Shown piece by piece: positions 1 to 5,506 of a DNA stretch of 7,403 nt. The stretch spans positions 1-7,403 of the forward strand of contig JAISVY010000151.1 in the NCBI GenBank assembly GCA_031271325.1, given 5' to 3'. This stretch comes from Oscillospiraceae bacterium (lineage in GTDB: Bacteria > Bacillota > Clostridia > Oscillospirales > UBA929). Positions within the stretch are counted from its first letter, which is position 1. Each line of letters begins with the position of its first letter. The notes below the pieces were generated by a model. The model was not told the DNA's origin. It saw only the letters and a program-made list of their open reading frames with translations, and ran no database searches. The translations under genes were made by a program, and so were the position numbers.

Positions 1-128
1 CGTCGTAGACGTGAGCGCCTATGGCGCGGCATCGCAAAAGCGCCTGCGGCGAAGAGCGAGCTTGCTCGCTTGACAGCCGCGAAGCGGTAAAGCCGGAGCG
101 GGCAATTTTCAACATGCCCTGAAAACGA
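1..128. other. Gene-free upstream segment with repeat fragments
   Basis: No gene can be supported here. One forward frame (from position 2) stays open to a TGA at 71-73 and another (from position 1) to a TAA at 88-90, so the last codons of an upstream gene could lie in this stretch, but nothing recognisable is encoded. The segment holds a perfect hairpin (AGCGAGC 55-61 / GCTCGCT 64-70) and another just before the metA promoter (GGGCA 100-104 / TGCCC 115-119). Positions 19-37 and 90-102 are, in reverse complement, near-identical to adjoining parts of the gcvT-gcvH spacer. This points to a dispersed intergenic repeat rather than coding sequence. Confidence 0.5.
19..102 (-). repeat. Partial inverted copy of dispersed repeat (copy 1)
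   Basis: The reverse complement of 90-102 (CCCGCTCCGGCTT) is identical to 3755-3767. The reverse complement of 19-37 matches 3766-3784 at 18 of 19 positions (TTGCGATGCCGCG, then C or G, then CATAG). In the gcvT-gcvH spacer the two blocks abut. Here 52 nt containing the AGCGAGC/GCTCGCT hairpin lie between them. Order and orientation of the blocks are kept, so common descent is more likely than chance. The function is unknown. Confidence 0.55.
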
Positions 129-158
129 TTGACACAGACGCGCCATCAAGGGTATAAT
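129..158 (+). promoter_or_regulatory. Sigma-70/SigA-type promoter of metA
   Basis: A perfect TTGACA (-35, 129-134) is followed after 18 bases by a perfect TATAAT (-10, 153-158), in the right orientation for metA. Transcription would start near position 165, giving a leader of about 120 nt. The spacer contains CAGACGCGCC (135-144), which recurs exactly at 186-195 in the leader and could be a regulator site. This is the only near-consensus promoter seen in the window. Confidence 0.85.
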
Positions 159-164
159 AGGGGT

Positions 165-287
165 TGCCGATCAACTTCTTTCGGTCAGACGCGCCCCATG
201 CGCGGGTTGCCAAACTGAGCCGCTCCAAAAACCCGTATTCAGCAAGCCCTAATAATAGCCCTTGCCGCAGAAGGAGACAGCCGACAT
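165..287 (+). promoter_or_regulatory. metA 5' leader with several small hairpins
   Basis: The leader between the inferred transcription start and the metA ATG can form several short stems: 190-194/200-204 (loop CCCAT), 203-208/230-235 (CGGGTT/AACCCG) and 242-246/261-265 (GCAAG/CTTGC). The first two overlap at 203-204, so they exclude each other. The last lies just before the AAGGAG ribosome binding site at 271-276. By eye I see no conserved core of a SAM-I (S-box) or SAM-II riboswitch and no T-box specifier or antiterminator motif. Whether this is a regulatory RNA is open. Confidence 0.35.
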
Positions 288-1196
288 ATGCCGATTAAGA
301 TACCCGATACGCTGCCCGCCCGGAGCGTCTTGGAAAGGGAGAACATCTTCGTGATGTCCAGCTCGCTCGCGCAGGCGCAGGACATACGCCCGTTGCGGCT
401 GGTGATCTTCAACCTCATGCCCACCAAAGCGGTCACCGAAACGCAGCTGCTCCGCTGCCTCTCCAACACGCCGCTGCAAATCGAGATAGAGCTGCTGCAA
501 ACCTCCACCTACACGCCGAAAAACACCAGCTCCGACCACTTGGGCGCGCATTACACCGCCTTTTCCGAGATTCGCGGCAAGAAATACGACGGCATGATCA
601 TCACCGGAGCGCCGGTCGAGCTGATGCCGTACGAACAGGTCGCCTACTGGGAAGAGCTGTGCGAAATCCTCGAATGGTCGAAGACGCACGTCACGTCCAC
701 CTTCCACATCTGTTGGGGGGCGCAGGCGGCGCTGTATTATCATTTCGGCATTCCGAAGCACACGCTGCCGGGAGGGAAACTGTTCGGCGTTTTTCCGCAC
801 AGCGTTTCAGATCCCCACTGCCCGCTGACGCGGGGATTCGACGATCTGTTTCTCGCTCCGCACTCGCGGCACACCGGCGTGCGCGCCGAGGATATAGAAG
901 CCGTACCGGAACTGTCGGTGCTGTCCGCCGGGGAACAGGCGGGGGTCTACATTGTCATGAGCCGGGACGGGCGGATGGTCTTCGTGACGGGACACTCGGA
1001 ATACGACGCGGAGACGCTGGCGCTGGAGTACCGGCGCGACGCGGAAAAAGGCGAAGCCGTCGCGCTGCCCGTCAATTATTTCCCCGGCAACGACCCGGCG
1101 AAAACACCCAAAAAGACGTGGCGCAGCCATGCGCATCTGCTGTACAGCAACTGGCTGAACTATTACGTATATCAAGAGACGCCGTATGAATTATAA
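288..1196 (+). CDS. metA: Homoserine O-acyltransferase MetA (probably acetyl-CoA-dependent)
   Basis: A 302-residue cytoplasmic enzyme that activates the hydroxyl of L-homoserine with an acyl-CoA, the committed step of methionine synthesis. It has full family length, beginning MPIKIPDTLPA and ending in the typical NYYVYQETPYEL. The catalytic nucleophile is Cys142 (HICWGAQA). The active-site lysine is Lys164 (GGKLFGVF), and the His/Glu pair is His236/Glu238 (VTGHSEYDA), one position later than in E. coli because of a one-residue insertion before the lysine. Residue 111 is Glu (GAPVELMPYE). Structural work on the Bacillus cereus enzyme associates Glu111 with acetyl-CoA use and Gly111 with succinyl-CoA, so O-acetylhomoserine is the likely product even though databases may call it a succinyltransferase. 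The ATG lies 11 nt after AAGGAG (271-276). It has its own promoter and appears monocistronic or only loosely linked to the next gene. Confidence 0.96.
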   Translation: MPIKIPDTLPARSVLERENIFVMSSSLAQAQDIRPLRLVIFNLMPTKAVTETQLLRCLSNTPLQIEIELLQTSTYTPKNTSSDHLGAHYTAFSEIRGKKYDGMIITGAPVELMPYEQVAYWEELCEILEWSKTHVTSTFHICWGAQAALYYHFGIPKHTLPGGKLFGVFPHSVSDPHCPLTRGFDDLFLAPHSRHTGVRAEDIEAVPELSVLSAGEQAGVYIVMSRDGRMVFVTGHSEYDAETLALEYRRDAEKGEAVALPVNYFPGNDPAKTPKKTWRSHAHLLYSNWLNYYVYQETPYEL

Positions 1197-1331
1197 ACGA
1201 AGTGCTGAGAACTGTCTGTTCGCCTGAAAGGCAAACGGGCGCGGCGCTTGCGAACAGGAACCTGAGACGCTCAGAAGAACTCATATTCGGTTTAGAGTGA
1301 CACAATTAATATAGTAGGAGGAAAAAGTAAA
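1197..1331. other. metA-esterase spacer with stem-loops
   Basis: This 135-nt spacer contains a stem CTGTTCGC (1216-1223) / GCGAACAG (1250-1257) and a small hairpin CTGAG-ACG-CTCAG (1262-1274). Neither is followed by a T-run, so a classical intrinsic terminator for metA is not evident. The right half is AT-richer (around 1281-1315) and could hold a promoter for the lipoprotein, for example TAATAT at 1307-1312, but no credible -35 box accompanies it. The AGGAGG at 1316-1321 serves the lipoprotein gene, 10 nt before its ATG. The stem-loop belongs to the dispersed repeat described elsewhere. Confidence 0.5.
1215..1258 (-). repeat. Inverted partial copy of dispersed repeat (copy 2)
   Basis: The reverse complement of 1246-1258 (CCTGTTCGCAAGC) is identical to 3788-3800 in the gcvT-gcvH spacer. 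The alignment continues on both sequences through a CG-rich segment, a GTT-GCCT-like block and GGCGAACA. This copy can fold by itself through an 8-bp perfect stem (1216-1223/1250-1257) plus a G-U pair. It sits in the opposite orientation to the gcvT-gcvH copy. Confidence 0.55.
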
Positions 1332-2729
1332 ATGAAGGGAACGAAAACTATCATGCTTGTGCTGGGCGTATCTCTATTGCTGAGCGCTTGCTCGGGCGGC
1401 GGAGGGGTATCGCCTTCCCCGGTTGAGCAGTCGCCGAGCGCGGAACAGCCGTCTCCGTCGCCCGTGCCGTCCCCCGTACCCTCGCCGCCGCCGGAGATCC
1501 CCGAAACGGATTTTTCGTCGCTGCCCGCGCCAAAGGACATCGGGGCGGACGCAAGCCTGCCGGACATCTTCACCCTGCTGTCCGGCGAGCCGGTCAAGAC
1601 CGATTATGACTATCTCGTGCGTCTTCAGGAGATGCGCGACCTTTACTCGTACTATATGTACGGGTTCATGCCGGATACCTCCGGCGAAGAGGTTACTTAT
1701 ACGCTGGACGGCAATAACCTGACCGTCTCCGTCGCGAAGGACGGCAAAATCGTATCCTTCGACGCCCTGATCGCCCTGCCCGATGCCTCCGTGCCGAAGC
1801 CGGAGGGCGGTTACCCCGTGATACTGGGGCTGTCGGCTTCCATGTTCGGCGGCCCGATGGGGCACGCCTTCCAGGATGTGCAATTCGCGAACGACAACGG
1901 CTACGCCGTCATCTCCTACAACGTAGGGCAGATCGCGGCTGACGACGCTTCCCGCACCGGCGTGTTCTACGACTTGTATCCGTACAACCCCGACGACCCG
2001 TTTCAGCAGACCGGTACGCTGATGGCTTGGGGCGCGTGGGGCAGCGGCAAGGTCATCGACGCGCTTGAGGGCGGGCTTGGCGCGGAAACCGGAATCGACG
2101 CCGAATCCACCGTGCTGACCGGCGTTTCCCGTTACGGCAAAGCGGCGGCGGTCGGCGGCGCGTACGAAACGCGGATCAAAGTATCCGCCCCAGCTTGCTC
2201 CGGCGCCGGCGGCATGGGGATGTACCGCTATAACCCCCGCCAAGCCGTATATGACTTCAGTACGGTTGGCGGCAACGCCGTCACCAATTTTGGCGCGGGC
2301 GAGCATTTGGGCAGCCTGAAAAGCGACGCGGAGGCGCATTGGTTCAACACCGCGTTCTTAGGTTTCGCGAGCGAGGAAAATATCCCGGTTGACCAGCATA
2401 TGCTGGCCGCTCTCTGCGGTTCGGACGGGCGCAGCCTGTTCATCATCGGCGAAACCGACATCCACTGGACGAACCCTCCCGGCATGCACGCGACGTTTCT
2501 TGCGGCGCAGCCGGCGTTCGCGTTTACCGGCGCGCCGGAGAAGATCGGAATCAATATCCACTGGAACGGTCACGCCGTAAAAACGGAAGACTTGGAAAAA
2601 CTGCTCCCGTTCGCCGACGCGCAGCTCTTTGGCAAAGAGCTTCCCTTTGAGTTGAGCCACATCCAAACAACGGTTTTTGACTTGGAAGCGAACAGTCAGG
2701 AAGCGCTGGATACGCTGCTGGGGAGGTAA
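1332..2729 (+). CDS. Secreted lipoprotein, CE15-like (glucuronoyl) esterase / alpha-beta hydrolase
   Basis: A 465-residue protein predicted to be anchored outside the membrane. It has a lysine-containing N-terminus, a hydrophobic stretch (about 7-17) and a lipobox LSAC with Cys20, then a Gly run and a Pro/Ser-rich spacer (about 27-54), then an alpha/beta-hydrolase domain. The nucleophile elbow GVSRYGK has Ser266, matching the G-x-S-R-x-G-K pattern of CE15 glucuronoyl methylesterases, which cut ester links between lignin alcohols and glucuronic acid on xylan. Further family-like blocks are GGAYETRI right after it, VDQHMLAAL (Asp354) and NGHAV with His414 as the likely catalytic histidine. The Glu usually found after the elbow in a PQESG-like motif appears replaced (PACSG, Cys289), so Asp354 or another acid may complete the triad. 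The start is chosen for the AGGAGG 10 nt upstream. The exact substrate is unproven; other carbohydrate esterases are possible. Confidence 0.8.
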   Translation: MKGTKTIMLVLGVSLLLSACSGGGGVSPSPVEQSPSAEQPSPSPVPSPVPSPPPEIPETDFSSLPAPKDIGADASLPDIFTLLSGEPVKTDYDYLVRLQEMRDLYSYYMYGFMPDTSGEEVTYTLDGNNLTVSVAKDGKIVSFDALIALPDASVPKPEGGYPVILGLSASMFGGPMGHAFQDVQFANDNGYAVISYNVGQIAADDASRTGVFYDLYPYNPDDPFQQTGTLMAWGAWGSGKVIDALEGGLGAETGIDAESTVLTGVSRYGKAAAVGGAYETRIKVSAPACSGAGGMGMYRYNPRQAVYDFSTVGGNAVTNFGAGEHLGSLKSDAEAHWFNTAFLGFASEENIPVDQHMLAALCGSDGRSLFIIGETDIHWTNPPGMHATFLAAQPAFAFTGAPEKIGINIHWNGHAVKTEDLEKLLPFADAQLFGKELPFELSHIQTTVFDLEANSQEALDTLLGR

Positions 2730-2740
2730 AAACGGTTTTG
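2721..2740 (+). promoter_or_regulatory. gcvT ribosome binding site inside the end of the esterase gene, with TTG start
   Basis: GGGAGG at 2721-2726 forms the last two sense codons of the upstream lipoprotein gene, directly before its TAA (2727-2729). It lies 11 nt before the TTG at 2738. The TTG is preferred as the start because the protein then begins with RTPLYGQHAALGAKM, the normal N-terminus of GcvT. The next in-frame ATG (2783) would remove this conserved segment. The arrangement suggests translational coupling and leaves no room for a glycine riboswitch directly ahead of gcvT. Confidence 0.75.
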
Positions 2741-3748
2741 CGAACGCCATTATACGGGCAGCATGCCGCGCTGGGCGCGAAAATGACCGACTTCAACGGC
2801 TGGGAGATGCCGCTGCAATACGAGGGGATTATCGCCGAGCACCTCGCGGTGCGGGAACGCTGCGGAATCTTCGACGTATCGCACATGGGAGAGATCGCCG
2901 TGTCCGGCGGCGGCGCGTTTGATTTTTTGCAGATTCTGCTGACACACGACATGCGCAGACTGGAGAAAGCCCGCTGGGTGTATTCGCCGATGTGCAACCC
3001 CGACGGCGGAACGGTAGACGATGTGATCGTCTACCGCCAAGGGGACGGCTATTTGGTCTGCGTCAACGCCGGTAACACCGAGAAAGATTTCGCGTGGATG
3101 AAGCTCAACGCGCCGGGCGGCGTGAACATCGTCAATCTGTCCGAGCACTTTGCGCAAATCGCCGTTCAGGGACCGGGCGCGGCGGAGATTCTTGGGAAAG
3201 TTGATACCTCCGAAGCGTTGCTGAGCGCGAAAACCGGCTACACCGGCGAGAAGGGCTGTGAAATCTATCTCGCGCCGGAAGACGCGCCCAAGCTGTGGGA
3301 CGACCTGCTCCGCGCCGGAGCCGTACCCTGCGGGCTGGGCGCGCGCGACACCCTGCGCACGGAAGCGGCGCTGCCGCTCTACGGGCATGAGCTGTCGAAG
3401 GATATTTCCCCGCTGGAGGCGGGGCTGGAGCGGTTTATCTGCTTCGATAAGGGCGATTTTATCGGGCGGGACGAGCTGTTTGTGCAGTCTCACGACCCGA
3501 ACCGCCGCCGCCTGATCGGCCTGACAATGCGGGGGCGGAGCATCCCGCGCCCGGGCTATGCCGTGCTCTGCGACGGCGTGCCTTGCGGCGTCGTCACGTC
3601 CGGCTGCCCCGCGCCGAAGCTCGGGGTCGGAATCGCGCTGGCGCTGGTGACCAAAGAGGCGCAGACGTATGAAGTCATCATTCGCGGTAAAAATGAGCAA
3701 GCCGGGCGAACCGAATTGCCATTTTATAAGAGAGATGGGGCGCTCTGA
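2738..3748 (+). CDS. gcvT: Aminomethyltransferase, glycine cleavage system T protein
   Basis: This cytoplasmic enzyme transfers the methylene group from aminomethyl-lipoyl GcvH to tetrahydrofolate, giving 5,10-methylene-THF and ammonia. Family blocks appear in order: TPLYGQHAALGAKM (3-16), FNGWEMPLQY (19-28), FDVSHMGE (45-52), GGTVDDVIVYR (90-100) with the catalytic Asp at 94 or 95, TGYTGEKGCEIY (166-177), GLGARDTLRTEAALPLYGHEL in the second half, and the C-terminal barrel ending in LPFYKR. At 336 residues it is shorter than the usual 360-370. Most of the loss lies between AAEILGKV and LLSAKTGYTGE (about residues 152-164), where homologues carry a longer segment. The reading frame is intact, so it is probably functional. 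The start is TTG, and the gene sits 8 nt after the lipoprotein gene. Its stop codon lies in the outer stem of the following spacer structure. Confidence 0.95.
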   Translation: MRTPLYGQHAALGAKMTDFNGWEMPLQYEGIIAEHLAVRERCGIFDVSHMGEIAVSGGGAFDFLQILLTHDMRRLEKARWVYSPMCNPDGGTVDDVIVYRQGDGYLVCVNAGNTEKDFAWMKLNAPGGVNIVNLSEHFAQIAVQGPGAAEILGKVDTSEALLSAKTGYTGEKGCEIYLAPEDAPKLWDDLLRAGAVPCGLGARDTLRTEAALPLYGHELSKDISPLEAGLERFICFDKGDFIGRDELFVQSHDPNRRRLIGLTMRGRSIPRPGYAVLCDGVPCGVVTSGCPAPKLGVGIALALVTKEAQTYEVIIRGKNEQAGRTELPFYKRDGAL

Positions 3749-3843
3749 AAACCTCCCGCTCCGGCTTGCGATGCCGCGGCATAGCTGCCTGTTCGCAAGC
3801 CCTCCGCTCGTTCGCCTGGCGGCGAACATGAGGTTTTTAGAGC
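3742..3843 (+). repeat. Structured spacer repeat between gcvT and gcvH (copy 3, three-way-junction potential)
   Basis: A 14-nt outer inverted repeat (3742-3755 / 3830-3843) pairs throughout with one G-U. It encloses two perfect inner stems: GGCTTGCGA 3763-3771 / TCGCAAGCC 3793-3801, whose loop includes most of the 12-nt palindrome ATGCCGCGGCAT (3771-3782), and GTTCGCC 3810-3816 / GGCGAAC 3821-3827 with loop TGGC. The element starts inside the last codons of gcvT. The right arm ends in TTTTT (3834-3838), so it could slow or partly terminate transcription, or act as an mRNA processing or stability element. Parts recur at 19-102, 1215-1258 and 7205-7221, so it belongs to a repeat family. Confidence 0.7.
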
Positions 3844-3873
3844 TTCTCAGATAATAATTAGGAGGCATGAATC

Positions 3874-4236
3874 ATGCGCGCATATTCCAAAGACCACGAA
3901 TGGATCGGCGTAGAGGGCGGCGTCGGGACAGTGGGCATCACCGATTACGCTCAGGCACAGTTGGGGGACATCGTCTTCTGCGAAACGGAGCCGCCCGGCA
4001 CGGTGCTGTCGGCGGGTGAAACGGCGGGAGCCGTCGAGTCGGTCAAGGCGGCGTCGGACATTTTCTCTCCGGTATCGGGAGAGATCCTCGAAATCAACGA
4101 CGCGCCGGCGGAAGACCCCTCGCTGTTGAACTCCGCGCCGGATCAAACATGGCTCTTCAAAATACGTCTGTCCAACCCGGCGGAGCTGGACGCGTTGATG
4201 GACGAAAACGACTACGCGGACTACTGCCGTGGGTAG
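3874..4236 (+). CDS. gcvH: Glycine cleavage system H protein (lipoyl carrier)
   Basis: A 120-residue carrier whose lipoyl arm shuttles the aminomethyl group from the P protein to the T protein and is reoxidised by the L protein. The lipoyl attachment residue is Lys58 in the motif GAVESVKAASD. It is preceded by the family signatures YSKDHEWI (4-11), VGITDYAQAQLGDIVF (20-35) and followed by SPVSGEILEIND. The length is slightly below the usual 125-130 residues. The ATG lies 8 nt after AGGAGG (3860-3865). An earlier ATG at 3867 is in another frame and is not used. The gene overlaps the following gcvPA by 8 nt. It is separated from gcvT by the 125-nt structured spacer, so its level could be set independently of gcvT. 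Confidence 0.96.
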   Translation: MRAYSKDHEWIGVEGGVGTVGITDYAQAQLGDIVFCETEPPGTVLSAGETAGAVESVKAASDIFSPVSGEILEINDAPAEDPSLLNSAPDQTWLFKIRLSNPAELDALMDENDYADYCRG

Positions 4237-5506
4237 CTATATCCCCGCCGCGAAGCGCGAGCGGGAGAAACTGCTGGGCGGCCTGGGCATGACTTCGGCG
4301 GAAGAGCTGTTCGCCGCCGTGCCGCCGGAATGCCGGATCGGAACCATGAACCTGCCGCCGCCGCTGTCCGAGCCGGAACTGCGCCGCGAACTCGAGGCGC
4401 TTGCGGCGGACAACAAAGCGCCGCTGTTTATCGGCGCCGGTTTGTATGACCATTATATCCCGGCGGCGGTTGACGCGCTGTGCTCGCTGCCGGAGTTTGT
4501 CACGGCGTACACTCCGTATCAGCCGGAGATCAGTCAGGGAACCCTGACCGCGATCTTTGAGTTTCAGACGGCGATCTGCCGCCTGACCGGGTTAGACGCG
4601 GCGAACGCGTCTATGTACGACGCCGCGACCGCCGCGAGCGAAGCGATGCTGATGTCGGCGGCGCAGACCAAGCGCAAGCATGTGATCGTCACCGCCGCGA
4701 CCCATCCGCATATCAAAGAAACACTGCGCACATATGCCCGCTTCAACGGTCTGACGGTGAGCGAAGCTCCGTTTGACGGGCGCGGGCAGGCGGCGCTGGA
4801 TACCGCGCCGCACGGCGCGGCCTGCGTCATCGCGCAATCCCCCAACTTCTTCGGCGTGATCGAGCCGATGCGCGGGATTTCCGCCTGGGCGTCGGGCGCG
4901 GGAGCCGTGCCGGTCGCCGTCTGCGACCCGCTCTCACTGGGCATTTTGGAAAGCCCGGGCGAGATGGGCTTCGCCATCGCGGTCGGGGAATGCCAGCCGC
5001 TCGGTTCGCCGGTCAGCTTCGGCGGTCCCCACGCCGGGTATCTGGCCGCGAAAGAGAGTTTCCTGCGCCGCCTGCCGGGGCGTATCGCCGGGGAAACGGG
5101 CGAGGTCGGCGGCGGCAAACGCGGCTTTGTCCTGACCCTGCAAGCGCGCGAACAGCATATCCGTCGCGAGAAAGCCACCAGCAACATCTGCTCCAACGCG
5201 GCGCTGTCGGCGCTCCGCGCGACGGTGTACCTCGCCCTGCTCGGTCCCGAAGGGCTGCGCGAAACAGCCGCGCTGTGCGCCCAAAAGGCCGCCTATCTCC
5301 GCGCGAAACTGCAAGAGACCGGGATCAAGCCGCTGTTCGACGCGTCCTATTTCCGCGAGTTTGCCGTGGATACGGTACTGGACGGCGCGGCGGCGCTCGA
5401 AAATCCGCGCGGTTCGCTGATCGCCGTCACCGAGAAGCGTACGAAAGCCGAAATGGACGCGTTTACCGCCCTTGCTCTTTCACAAAAGAAGGGGGTATCC
5501 ATATGA
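4229..5506 (+). CDS. gcvPA: Glycine decarboxylase (P protein) subunit 1
   Basis: This is the N-terminal half of the pyridoxal-phosphate glycine decarboxylase that many Bacillota and Archaea make as two chains. It is 425 residues long, slightly under the usual 440-450. Recognisable blocks are SYIPAAKRERE near the start, EISQGTLTAIFEFQTAICRLTGL with NASMYDAATAASEA, SFGGPHAGYLAAKESFLRRLPGR, and the strongly conserved KRGFVLTLQAREQHIRREKATSNICSN, here split as KRGFVLTLQAREQHIRR then EKATSNICSN. As expected for this subunit it lacks the PLP lysine, which is on GcvPB. The start is GTG at 4229, inside the end of gcvH (8-nt overlap), without a clear ribosome binding site, so translation is probably coupled to gcvH. 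The conserved SYIP segment right after the GTG supports this start. The end overlaps gcvPB in an ATGA. Confidence 0.95.
   Translation: MGSYIPAAKREREKLLGGLGMTSAEELFAAVPPECRIGTMNLPPPLSEPELRRELEALAADNKAPLFIGAGLYDHYIPAAVDALCSLPEFVTAYTPYQPEISQGTLTAIFEFQTAICRLTGLDAANASMYDAATAASEAMLMSAAQTKRKHVIVTAATHPHIKETLRTYARFNGLTVSEAPFDGRGQAALDTAPHGAACVIAQSPNFFGVIEPMRGISAWASGAGAVPVAVCDPLSLGILESPGEMGFAIAVGECQPLGSPVSFGGPHAGYLAAKESFLRRLPGRIAGETGEVGGGKRGFVLTLQAREQHIRREKATSNICSNAALSALRATVYLALLGPEGLRETAALCAQKAAYLRAKLQETGIKPLFDASYFREFAVDTVLDGAAALENPRGSLIAVTEKRTKAEMDAFTALALSQKKGVSI

Noticed and set aside
160..290. A SAM riboswitch or T-box in the metA leader
   Set aside because: I could not find the conserved core sequences by eye; short stems alone are not enough.
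1210..1275. An intrinsic terminator after metA
   Set aside because: Stem-loops are present but no T-run follows; the stem matches a dispersed repeat instead.
1374..2339. A 321-codon reverse-strand open frame across the esterase gene
   Set aside because: It is a shadow frame in GC-rich coding DNA; the forward frame has a lipobox, a ribosome binding site and hydrolase motifs.
3669..3854. A 61-codon forward open frame across the end of gcvT and the spacer
   Set aside because: Most of it overlaps gcvT in another frame and the remainder is the structured repeat; no ribosome binding site.
2750..3868. A 372-codon reverse-strand open frame across gcvT
   Set aside because: It mirrors a well-supported gene in GC-rich DNA, has Arg/Ala/Val-rich composition and no recognisable motif.
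4990..5502. A long forward open frame that would extend gcvPB by 171 residues into gcvPA
   Set aside because: The extra part is an Arg/Ala-rich shadow of gcvPA without P-protein similarity; the ATGA overlap, the ribosome binding site at 5490-5495 and family length all favour 5503.
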